Source of the DNA: an uncultured Collinsella sp.
GTDB lineage: Bacteria; Actinomycetota; Coriobacteriia; Coriobacteriales; Coriobacteriaceae
Assembly (NCBI GenBank): GCA_902496005.1
Contig: CABUZI010000002.1
Coordinates: 1-55,177 of the forward strand
DNA: 55,177 nt
Reading direction: 5' to 3'
Position 1 is the first letter of the stretch. Each line of letters begins with the position of its first letter. Positions 16,438 through 23,948 of the stretch are shown piece after piece. The notes beneath the pieces were generated by a model, which was not told the origin of the DNA, did no database searches, and saw only the letters and a list, made by a program, of their open reading frames with translations. A program made the translations under genes and the position numbers.

Positions 16438-18128
16438 TCGTACCCGTTAAGTTTACCTACGCCTCGCGCGACCTGTGGTTTGACCCGCAGGATTTGGATA
16501 TCCTCGAGGCCGATTATGCCATTTGCTCCACTGAGCGCGGAACCGAGATCGGCCTGGTCACGGCCGATCCCTTCGAGGTGCCGCAGGACGAGATCGGCCA
16601 GCCGCTCAAGCCCGTGCTGCGCGTGGCGAGCGATATCGACCTGCAGCTTGCCGACGACCTGGCCATCCAGGGCGACGAGGCGATGGTCGATTTCCGTCGC
16701 CTGGTCAAGGAGCTCGACCTCGAGATGAAGCCGGTCGGCGTCGAGTACCTGTTTGGCGGCGAGAAGGCCGTGTTCTATTTTGCGGCCGAGGAGCGCGTCG
16801 ATTTTCGCCAGCTCGTCAAGGACCTGTCCTCGACGCTGCACATTCGCGTCGACATGCGCCAGATTGGCGTGCGCGACGAGACCCGCCTGGTGGGCGGCTA
16901 TGCCCAATGCGGACAGGAGCTCTGCTGCACGCGCTTTGGCGGACAGTTTGAGCCCGTCTCGATCCGCATGGCAAAAGAGCAGGACCTGCCGCTCAACTCG
17001 TCCAAGATTAGCGGCGTCTGCGGCCGCTTGATGTGCTGTCTGCGCTATGAGTTCGAGGCGTACAAGGACTTTAAGAGCCGCGCGCCCAAAAAGAAGACGC
17101 TTATCGATACGCCGCTCGGCAAGGCGCGCATCCAGGAATATGACACGCCGCGTGAGCAGCTGGTGCTGCGCTTGGAGAACGGCAAAGTCTTTAAGGTCAA
17201 CCTGGCCGACATGACCTGCTCTGAGGGCTGCAAAAAGAAGGCCGCCGAGCAGGGCTGCAACTGCCGTCCCGACTGCGTGACGCGCGATGTGCTCGAGCGT
17301 ATCGAGTCGCCCGAGATGCGCCTGGCGCTCATGGAACTCGATCGCGAGAACGGCGTCGACGTGGGCGATGGCCTGTCGAGTGCCGACCGTCTGGCCGGCA
17401 CGTCGATGCCCAAGCGCCGTCGTCGCGATGCTGAATCCGATGCTCGCGCCGGTCAGGGTCAGGGCGAGGGCCGTGGCCGCGGAAAGGGCCGCGGCAAGGC
17501 CGAGGCGCCCGAGGTCGAGGAGGCCGCCGGTGGCCGTCGCCGCCGCAAGCGTGCGGGCTCGGGCGATGCTACCGAGGCTGCAGCCGCGGGCAAGAACGCC
17601 TCTCGCGAGCGCGAGGTTCAGCAGCCCCAGCAGCAGAATCGCGGCGGTGGCATGAACCCCACACGTCGCCGCCGCCGTCATCTGTCGAGCGAGGAGCGCG
17701 AGGACGCCTTCCGCGCCGCAGCTGCTCGCGAGGCTGGTGCCGCTTCCAAGGGCCCCTCGGCCTCCGATGCGCCTGCCGACAAGGGCGGCAAGTCACGTGG
17801 CGAGGAGGAGCGCGCGCCGCGTCCGCGCCGTCGCCATTCCTCGGGCGCGCAACAGAAGCCCTCAGTGCCCTCCGTGGCCGATCAGGTCTCGGATGGCGAG
17901 GTCAAGGTCACGCGCCGTCGTCCCGGGGATGGCGGGGGAGCGGCTGCCAAGGCTTCGCGTGGCGCCGCTCGCGACGAGCGCGAACCGCGCGAGGATCGCG
18001 GTGGCGAGGGCTCGGCCGACCAGGGTCAAAAGCGCCGTCGCCGTCGCCGTTCCCGCAAGCCGCGCCAGGATGGTGGCGAGGGCTCGATCCCGTCTTCGTC
18101 CGCACCACAACCGCCTGCCGGCGAATAA
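16428..18128 (+). CDS. ricT: PSP1/RicT (YaaT) family protein with a long disordered basic tail
   Basis: The first roughly 310 residues match RicT (YaaT), a PSP1-domain protein that in Bacillus forms an Fe-S-containing complex with RicA and RicF and adjusts RNase Y mRNA processing. The Cys-rich signature is visible in YAQCGQELCCTRFGG and GVCGRLMCCLRYEFEAY. The remaining 250 residues are low complexity, rich in Arg, Gly, Ala and Glu with repeated RRRR clusters, and look disordered and possibly RNA-binding. RicT in Bacillus is only about 275 residues, so the tail is unusual. It overlaps holB by 10 bp. Confidence 0.9.
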   Translation: MPLVVPVKFTYASRDLWFDPQDLDILEADYAICSTERGTEIGLVTADPFEVPQDEIGQPLKPVLRVASDIDLQLADDLAIQGDEAMVDFRRLVKELDLEMKPVGVEYLFGGEKAVFYFAAEERVDFRQLVKDLSSTLHIRVDMRQIGVRDETRLVGGYAQCGQELCCTRFGGQFEPVSIRMAKEQDLPLNSSKISGVCGRLMCCLRYEFEAYKDFKSRAPKKKTLIDTPLGKARIQEYDTPREQLVLRLENGKVFKVNLADMTCSEGCKKKAAEQGCNCRPDCVTRDVLERIESPEMRLALMELDRENGVDVGDGLSSADRLAGTSMPKRRRRDAESDARAGQGQGEGRGRGKGRGKAEAPEVEEAAGGRRRRKRAGSGDATEAAAAGKNASREREVQQPQQQNRGGGMNPTRRRRRHLSSEEREDAFRAAAAREAGAASKGPSASDAPADKGGKSRGEEERAPRPRRRHSSGAQQKPSVPSVADQVSDGEVKVTRRRPGDGGGAAAKASRGAARDEREPREDRGGEGSADQGQKRRRRRRSRKPRQDGGEGSIPSSSAPQPPAGE

Positions 18129-18191
18129 CGCCCGCGAGCGGATTTAGCCCGCCTTGTCCCGAGCGCATCGGGGTATCATAGCGCCGAATCA

Positions 18192-18227
18192 ACAACCCTC
18201 CCTGCGACCGAACGTAGGGAGGGTTGT
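18192..18227 (+). promoter_or_regulatory. 12-bp perfect hairpin covering the comF ribosome site
   Basis: ACAACCCTCCCT at 18192-18203 pairs perfectly with AGGGAGGGTTGT at 18216-18227. The only good Shine-Dalgarno for comF, AGGGAGG, lies inside the right arm, just before the TTG start at 18231. It may regulate comF translation or partly terminate ricT transcription; no T run follows. Confidence 0.6.
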
Positions 18228-18230
18228 GTC

Positions 18231-19037
18231 TTGAAGAGCCATCTGAACATATTGAGCTGTCTGCAGGGTGCCGGTGCCCTACCGTTTGAGGACGAATTGC
18301 TACCGTTTGCCGAGCGGGTGGCACACGAGGCGCTCGAGGCATTGTCGCCAACACGATGCGCCGGCTGCGAGCGCGCCGGTGCGCTTATTTGTCAAGACTG
18401 CCTGGCCGCGCTCACGCTTATCGACCCACGTCATAGCTGTACCCGATGCGGCGCCCCGTTTGGGGATTTGCTGTGCACTGAGTGTTCGGTCGAGGGCACG
18501 TCCTCGGCAATGGCGGAGGCGCTCGACCGCTGCCTGGCGTGCGCCGTCTATGCGCATCCGCTGTCGCGCATCATTAAAGCGTACAAGGATGCGGGCGAGC
18601 GACGTCTGGCTCCGTATCTGGCGGAGCTGCTCTACGACACCGCCCTGCATGCCCAGGTCGTAGCGCCCGATCGCTATGGAGGTGTGCTGTCCGGTGCGGA
18701 TGCGGTGGTGTTTGTGCCTGCGACGGCGGCAGCGTTTCGGCGGCGTGGTTTTGATCATATGGAGGCTATTGCGCGCCCATTTTGCGAGCTGTCGGGTGTT
18801 CCCCTGCTCGATGCTCTCGTCAAGTACGGGCATGGCGACCAGCGCGAACTCGGTCGTGAGGAGCGCCGCGAGCGTGCCCAAGGCATGTACGAGACGGTTG
18901 AGGACGTGCACGGCCGCCGCCTTCTGCTTATCGATGACGTTATCACCACGGGCGCGACGATGGCCACGGCTTCGGCGGAACTCAAGCGCGCCGGCGCCGC
19001 AGCAGTCGATGGCCTCGCTATCGCACGCGTTTGGTAG
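18231..19037 (+). CDS. comF: ComF-family phosphoribosyltransferase-like protein
   Basis: A 268-residue member of the ComF family, linked in competent bacteria to DNA uptake, probably as a cytoplasmic factor at the import channel. The N-terminal zinc-finger region has several Cys pairs (CAGCERAG, CTRCGAPFG, LCTEC), and the C-terminus has the PRPP-binding loop LLLIDDVITTGATM near residue 230. The TTG start is the only one with a ribosome site, which is buried in a hairpin. No comEA or comEC lies in the window, so natural competence cannot be claimed. Confidence 0.88.
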   Translation: MKSHLNILSCLQGAGALPFEDELLPFAERVAHEALEALSPTRCAGCERAGALICQDCLAALTLIDPRHSCTRCGAPFGDLLCTECSVEGTSSAMAEALDRCLACAVYAHPLSRIIKAYKDAGERRLAPYLAELLYDTALHAQVVAPDRYGGVLSGADAVVFVPATAAAFRRRGFDHMEAIARPFCELSGVPLLDALVKYGHGDQRELGREERRERAQGMYETVEDVHGRRLLLIDDVITTGATMATASAELKRAGAAAVDGLAIARVW

Positions 19038-19047
19038 GGGTGGTTTT

Positions 19048-20157
19048 GTGGCAGTGAAGATTGAGCGGCGCAACGAGCCGACAGACGAACAGCTAGCGGC
19101 TTCCGTAATCCTAACAGGCGCCTCGGCGCTACGCATGATGCGCGCCGAGCGCCGGCAGATGGGTTACATAAGCTGGAAAGACCTCGATCCCGATGAAGAG
19201 CGCCGTGTGCTGCGCACGTCGTCGCCCTCGATCGAGGACATCTATCTTCCCGACTTGGTGCGGATTGGGGCCGCAAGCGGCGAGGTGCAAGAAGATCTTT
19301 GCTTGCTGGTGGGATCTGCGGCGCAGCGCCGCTGCATGCCTGGCGTGGGCTGGTCCGTATGCTCCGGGTTGCCTGCCGGCTCGATTCTAGAGGTGGAACC
19401 GGGGGTGTACAGTCTATCTCCCGAGGCCCTTTGTGTTGCCGTTGCGCGCGAGGTCGGCTGCATCCAGGCATTTGCCCTGGCTCAGGAGCTGTGCTCTAAG
19501 ATTTCGCTGAGTGACCGCGGGAAGTATCTGCCTCCCTACACCTCGCCTGTTACGAATAAACTTGCAAAGGACAAGGACCAGCCAGCAGATGTGGGCTACT
19601 TTGAAGTCGAGCCGGTGCTGACGCCCAATCGTCTGGCAGATTACCTCGCGGTATGCAAGGGGAACGCAGCCAAGCAGCTGCAGCGTCTGTGTCCCTATCT
19701 TTCGGAAAACCTGCGCTCACCCATGGAGTGCATCATGCTCGCCCTGTTTTCGCTTCCGTTTTCCTATGGCGGGTTTGCCTGCGGACCTTTTAAGACCGAC
19801 TATAAGATTGAGTTCGATGACCGTGCGCAGGCAATCTCGGGGATGCCGCATGCAGTTTGCGATGCGTATCAGGAAGCAGCCCAGTTTGACCTGGAATACA
19901 ACGGTGAGCTGGGCCATTCCTCCCGGAGGGGACGTATCCATGATGAAAAGCGCAACACGGGCTTGATTGCTATGGGAATCGAGGTTGCGACGGTCAACAA
20001 CGAAATGCTCTGTGACATGGAAGCGATGGAGGCGCTCGCATGGCGCATCCACCAGCGTATGCGAAAACGGTACCGGAATCGTGTCGATGCCCGCAGGAAG
20101 AAGCAAGAGGCATTGCTTAACACGCTGCGGATGTGTTTTGGGCTTAAGCCGGTCTAA
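19048..20157 (+). CDS. Orphan family protein with a possible C-terminal nuclease-like fold
   Basis: A 369-residue protein of a type I recall in Coriobacteriia, usually labelled hypothetical. The mid-part contains LVGSAAQRR and VEPGVYSLSPE. The C-terminal part has an arrangement seen in DUF559/Vsr-like PD-(D/E)XK nucleases: D281 and E283 in FDLEYNGELGH with H290, then D299 and R302 in HDEKR, then a helix and a strand ending in MGIEVATVNN. This suggests a nuclease fold, but activity is not shown. The GTG start at 19048 is chosen because TAGGGGTGG precedes it; the longer open frame upstream overlaps comF. It lies 10 bp after comF. Confidence 0.75.
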   Translation: MAVKIERRNEPTDEQLAASVILTGASALRMMRAERRQMGYISWKDLDPDEERRVLRTSSPSIEDIYLPDLVRIGAASGEVQEDLCLLVGSAAQRRCMPGVGWSVCSGLPAGSILEVEPGVYSLSPEALCVAVAREVGCIQAFALAQELCSKISLSDRGKYLPPYTSPVTNKLAKDKDQPADVGYFEVEPVLTPNRLADYLAVCKGNAAKQLQRLCPYLSENLRSPMECIMLALFSLPFSYGGFACGPFKTDYKIEFDDRAQAISGMPHAVCDAYQEAAQFDLEYNGELGHSSRRGRIHDEKRNTGLIAMGIEVATVNNEMLCDMEAMEALAWRIHQRMRKRYRNRVDARRKKQEALLNTLRMCFGLKPV

Positions 20158-20190
20158 TTCGCGTCGAAAATAGAGGGTTAATCATATGCC
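20158..20190. other. Spacer before inverted-repeat element
   Basis: Nothing recognisable between the stop at 20157 and the repeat. Confidence 0.4.
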
Positions 20191-20409
20191 CTGGCCAAAA
20201 TATGGCAAATATGAGTACTGTCACTAAATCAGTAACAGCAAAATCAAGGAATTTAGGACTCGGAGGTGGCGTAAAATAAGAAGATAATAAACAAATGTAG
20301 AATAACTAAGCATCAGGTTGGCGACACTGAGCTCACAATCTGTCCGAGAGGCCAAAATTGCCTGTTACTAAATTGGTGACAGTACTCATATTTGCCATAT
20401 TTTGACCGG
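20191..20409. mobile_element. 219-bp inverted-repeat element, MITE-like
   Basis: A 48-bp arm at 20191-20238 matches the reverse complement of 20362-20409 at 43 of 48 positions, including 28 identical bases in a row. The inner 120 bp is AT-rich and has no gene. The layout suits a small non-autonomous mobile element or its remnant. I see no target-site duplication that I can be sure of. Confidence 0.6.
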
Positions 20410-20457
20410 GGCACCCTGAGACGGGTGCCCCGGAGCTCCCCGTAGGGGAGCTCCGGG
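20408..20457 (+). terminator. Two adjoining GC-rich hairpins
   Basis: GGGGCACCC/GGGTGCCCC (20408-20431) overlaps by three bases with a perfect 13-bp hairpin, CCCGGAGCTCCCC/GGGGAGCTCCGGG, with a three-base loop (20429-20457). Both cannot be fully paired at once. The T run expected of a terminator is weak, so this may be a decayed terminator or a structured end. Confidence 0.4.
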
Positions 20458-20907
20458 CTTCATAGGGGCACGAATGGTCCGCTCCGACCCGCAAAATCTG
20501 TACTCGAGATGCGAATGACGCCCCTAACCTTAAACTTTAGCTTGAACTTAGCTATAATGCGCTTCGTTCCTACCAGGCTGTGGTTGCGGACGGACGAAAT
20601 GCCCGTCCTAGTCCAAGACAGACGCGGTCAAAGGGATCCACGTAAGCGACCGCGTGCGCGCGGCGCGATCATGGCGCGTCCTAGATGTAAGCCGCACCGT
20701 CCGTTCTACTTTCTTTGGGGCAATACCGCCTCGCGGGCGAGCGGGCCAGTCGTGAAGGTGGCTGCGGCCTCCCGAGCAAACACCCCGGTGCGCAAGTGTG
20801 GGGTCAAATACCAGGTCAGCTGGTGGGAACAACCTGATATTCCGCGCAACGCACGGATCGTATACGACACAGAAGGCAGGGTAGTGGACATGGTGAGGGG
20901 CAGCTTG
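20458..20907 (+). promoter_or_regulatory. Promoter and long structured leader of the lipoprotein gene
   Basis: A consensus -10 box TATAAT stands at 20553-20558, some 350 bases before the gene. The leader between has a 7-bp long-range stem (CGGACGG at 20587-20593 with CCGTCCG at 20697-20703) enclosing a perfect 8-bp hairpin (ACGCGGTC at 20622-20629 with GACCGCGT at 20648-20655). The frame is open throughout, but the translation is Arg-rich and precedes a signal peptide, so I read it as an untranslated leader that may contain a structured RNA. Confidence 0.4.
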
Positions 20908-21915
20908 ATGCACGCGGCTCGGTTAGGTGCTGGGGCCGCAGCGGTCATCGCCGTTTTGGGCCTGAGCGGATGCGCGTTCAACCCGCTGTCTACGTTCACG
21001 ACTCCCACGATCGACCAGATCGAGTACGAGACCGTCACGCCGGCGGTGTCGGACGATGCCCTGGTCACTCCCGGAACCCTGACGGTCGCCCTCGATACTT
21101 CCGATGCGCCGCAGGCAATGCAGGGCGCCGACGGCGAGCTCACGGGATATGCGGTCGACGCCGCCCGCGCCCTCGCAAGCCGCATGGGCCTTAAGGTCGC
21201 CTTTGTCGATGCGTCCTCGGCAGGTTCCGCGCTCGGCGACAAAAAGGCTGATATCTTTATCGGCGAGATCAACTCCACAGACGGGGACGTTAGCTCGCTC
21301 GGCACCTGCCTGTACGATGCCGCTTCTGTGTTCGGTAAAACCAGCGATGGTGGGTCGCTAAGCGTTTCCACCGATACCCTTAACACGTCTACCCTGGGTG
21401 TCCAGATGTCCTCGGCCTCGCAGGAGGCGCTTGCCAAGCAGAGCATTACCGCCAACCAAAAGACCTACTCCAACATCAACGAGTGCTTTGAGGCGCTCGA
21501 GTCCGGCGAGGTCGACTATGTGATCTGCGACTCCACGGCTGGCGGCTACCTTGCACGCCTGATGAGCGAGGTCTCCTATGTCGGTGCGCTTGAGGCGCCC
21601 TCGACGCTTGGTGTTGCGGGCCTCTCGTCCAATGACGAACTGTGCCGTGCCGTGAGCGATGCCCTCGACGGTATTACGGCCGACGGCACGCTCGAGGCGG
21701 TCCACTCTGTCTGGTATGGCACGATGCCCTACGACCTCACCACTAAGACGGTTTCGGGCGCTAACGTGCAGCCGGGTGACTCTGAGTCCAGTGAGACCAT
21801 GTCCTCCGGCAGCGAGTCCTCCGATTCCAACAATGAGACCGCATCCTCCGAGGACAAATCGTCCAGCCAGGAAGGCACCATCACCGACGACGACATTAAC
21901 AAACTCAATAGCTAG
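20908..21915 (+). CDS. Lipoprotein, extracellular solute-binding protein family 3
   Basis: A 335-residue surface lipoprotein of the amino-acid-type binding protein family, expected to capture a small solute outside the cell. A hydrophobic signal segment ends in the lipobox LSGC, followed by the family fold with ADGELTGYAVDAARALASRMG, and a Ser/Glu/Asp-rich C-terminal tail from about residue 290. GAGGGG seven bases before the ATG at 20908 supports this start; ATG at 20890 is also possible and adds six residues. No ABC permease or ATPase is nearby, so it is an orphan binding protein. Confidence 0.83.
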   Translation: MHAARLGAGAAAVIAVLGLSGCAFNPLSTFTTPTIDQIEYETVTPAVSDDALVTPGTLTVALDTSDAPQAMQGADGELTGYAVDAARALASRMGLKVAFVDASSAGSALGDKKADIFIGEINSTDGDVSSLGTCLYDAASVFGKTSDGGSLSVSTDTLNTSTLGVQMSSASQEALAKQSITANQKTYSNINECFEALESGEVDYVICDSTAGGYLARLMSEVSYVGALEAPSTLGVAGLSSNDELCRAVSDALDGITADGTLEAVHSVWYGTMPYDLTTKTVSGANVQPGDSESSETMSSGSESSDSNNETASSEDKSSSQEGTITDDDINKLNS

Positions 21916-22232
21916 TTATTGCTAGGGGTGGTGTCTCCTATACGTTGGAAAGGACACCTCTTCACGGTTTCAACACGCACTGCCGGGCTTCCCCGATGGG
22001 GGAGCCCGGCTTTTTCATCCCAATAAAATCAGCAGGTCAAAGCCAATTTTCGGGACCAAATACAAAGCCGCCGGCCCCCTCCTATAGCGCACTTTGCCAC
22101 AGAAAAGTGCGAGACTTCGGTATGCGGTATCAAGCAATCGTTATTCGGGTCTTTAGGAATCCGCGTGATTAAATGCACGGCAATGGGTACATAGCCAGTA
22201 CAGTAAGTCCCCGAGGCAGATTGGAGCCACGT
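21916..22232. other. Intergenic region before hpf
   Basis: Holds the lipoprotein-gene terminator near 21982-22015, an 8-bp hairpin (CGCACTTT/AAAGTGCG, 22088-22111), and the leader of hpf. An in-frame ATG-less extension of hpf up to 22173 is not protein-like. No other gene is seen. Confidence 0.5.
21982..22015 (+). terminator. Terminator after the lipoprotein gene
   Basis: GCCGGGCT and AGCCCGGC arms with further C/G pairing, followed by five T residues. Confidence 0.85.
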
Positions 22233-22817
22233 ATGGATATCAAGGTTTCTGGACGCAAGACGACGGTAACCGATGCTCTGCGTGCGCATGTGGATGAGAA
22301 GATCGGCGAGGCGCTCAAGGTTTTCGATATCGAGCCCATGACGGTCGACGTTGTACTTCGCTATGAGAAGAACCCCTCGAACCCCAACCCGGCAATCGTC
22401 GAGGTCACGGTTCGTGCCCGCGGTTCGGTGATTCGCGTTGCCGAGCACGGTGCAGATATGTACGCCGCCATCGACCTCTCCGCCGATAAGGTCACCCGCC
22501 AGCTGCGCAAGTTCAAGACCAAGGTCGTGGACAACCGCCAGGGCGGTGCCAGCGCCGCGGATGTCGCGCCGGTCGAGCGCGTCGAGGATCTGGCCGACCT
22601 GCTGCTGCCCGAGGAGGAGGACGACCTGCTCGTCCGCGAGAAGGTTATCGACGTCACCCCGATGACTGAGGAGCAGGCGCTGGTGCAGACCGATCTGCTC
22701 GGCCACGACTTCTACGTGTTCGAGAACGCGACGACCGGCCTTATCAATGTGGTGTATCACCGTAAGAATGGTGGATATGGCATCATCAAGCCCCGCATCG
22801 AAACACTTGACGAGTAA
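22233..22817 (+). CDS. hpf: Ribosome hibernation promoting factor, long form
   Basis: Binds the 30S subunit and, through its C-terminal domain, pairs ribosomes into inactive 100S dimers in slow growth. The 194-residue length fits the long form. The N-terminal domain (1-100) begins MDIKVSGRKTTVTDALRAHV; a variable linker follows; the C-terminal dimerisation domain holds LLGHDFYVFENATTG and VVYHRKNGGYGII. The ATG at 22233 is chosen over an earlier in-frame start because TTGGAG precedes it and it aligns with the family N-terminus. It has its own terminator. Confidence 0.95.
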   Translation: MDIKVSGRKTTVTDALRAHVDEKIGEALKVFDIEPMTVDVVLRYEKNPSNPNPAIVEVTVRARGSVIRVAEHGADMYAAIDLSADKVTRQLRKFKTKVVDNRQGGASAADVAPVERVEDLADLLLPEEEDDLLVREKVIDVTPMTEEQALVQTDLLGHDFYVFENATTGLINVVYHRKNGGYGIIKPRIETLDE

Positions 22818-22846
22818 AATACGTTAACTTGCATGAGTTAACGGTT

Positions 22847-22878
22847 GGCGGCCATCCCATGCGGGTGGCCGCCTTTTT
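22847..22878 (+). terminator. Terminator after hpf
   Basis: GGCGGCCA and TGGCCGCC arms followed by five T residues. A separate perfect 8-bp hairpin (CGTTAACT/AGTTAACG) lies just before it at 22822-22843. Confidence 0.85.
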
Positions 22879-22896
22879 ACGTAAGGAGTCGCTTTG

Positions 22897-23850
22897 ATGG
22901 ACAAGGCCGCATCTACCGGTCATTCGGACCGTTGCCGCATCGTCGTCGATACCTGCTGCGACTTTAGCCCCGAGGTCGCCGCGAACCTCGATGTCGATAT
23001 CCTGGGTTTCCCCTTCATTATCGATGGCGAGGAGCGCACGGATGACATCTGGTCGAGCATCACGCCCAAGGAGTTTTACGACCGCATGCGCGCTGGTGCC
23101 CGCGTGTCCACCTCGGCTGTGTCGCTCGGTCGCTATATCGAGTTCTTTACCGAGTGCGCCAAAGAGGGCACGCCCACGGTCTACCTGTGCTTTACCTCGG
23201 CGCTGTCGTCGAGCTACAACTCCGCGTGCCAGGCGGCAGATGCCGTGCGCGCCGAGTATCCCGATTTTGAACTGTACGTGGTCGACAACGCTCTGCCCTG
23301 CGCGACCGGCGCGCTCTTGGCGCTCGAGGCCGTGCGCCAGCGTTCGGCGGGACTGACCGCCAAGCAGCTGGTCGATTGGGCAAACGAGGCAAAGACCTAC
23401 GTCCACGGCTACTTTACGCTCGAGAGCTTCGACGCACTGGCTGCCGGCGGCCGCATTCCGCCCGCGGCGGCGCAGCTCACGGCAAAGCTCGACGTCAAGC
23501 CCGAGCTCTCCTACGACCTTGCCGGCTCGCTGTCGCTGATCGGCGTCAACCGCGGCCGCAAGAAGGCGCTCAAGTCCATTCTCAAGTCGTTCCGCGAGAA
23601 CTACGTGCCCGACCGCACCATGCCCATCGCCATCATGACGGCCGATGCCGAGAAGGACGGCGACTGGCTCGAAGCCGCCATCCGCAAGGAGGAGGGCTGC
23701 GCTGACGTTACGATCATTCGCGGCTCCGTGGGTCCCACCATTGGCTCGCACGTGGGCCCCGGCATGGTGGCCTGCGCGTTTTGGGGTAAGAACCGCGCCG
23801 ACAAGGCGTCGCTTTCCGACCGTATCGCCCGCCGCGTGCGCGGTCAGTAG
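22897..23850 (+). CDS. DegV family fatty-acid-binding protein
   Basis: A 317-residue DegV (FakB-like) protein. Members bind a fatty acid and present it to the fatty-acid kinase FakA for phosphorylation; no FakA is in the window. Family motifs include the N-terminal VDTCCDFSPEVA, RVSTSAVSLG near residue 70, and the FTSALSSSYNSA segment near 107, whose Ser/Thr residues line the carboxylate site. The ATG at 22897 has AAGGAG 8 bases before it, better placed than the TTG one codon earlier. Confidence 0.9.
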   Translation: MDKAASTGHSDRCRIVVDTCCDFSPEVAANLDVDILGFPFIIDGEERTDDIWSSITPKEFYDRMRAGARVSTSAVSLGRYIEFFTECAKEGTPTVYLCFTSALSSSYNSACQAADAVRAEYPDFELYVVDNALPCATGALLALEAVRQRSAGLTAKQLVDWANEAKTYVHGYFTLESFDALAAGGRIPPAAAQLTAKLDVKPELSYDLAGSLSLIGVNRGRKKALKSILKSFRENYVPDRTMPIAIMTADAEKDGDWLEAAIRKEEGCADVTIIRGSVGPTIGSHVGPGMVACAFWGKNRADKASLSDRIARRVRGQ

Positions 23851-23948
23851 ACAGGCGCTGCGGCCGCAATCGATCCCAACTCACTGCCCAAACGCTGGCA
23901 CCGAGTATTCAACCTGGTAACAACACCCAACCCAAAAGGAAAGGTTTC

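Noticed and set aside
20560..20720. tmRNA, RNase P RNA or 6S RNA
   Set aside because: I looked for their conserved cores and ends and did not find them; only generic hairpins are visible.
20509..20889. N-terminal extension of the lipoprotein
   Set aside because: It would put about 130 Arg-rich residues before a normal lipoprotein signal peptide, overlaps a consensus -10 box and stable hairpins.
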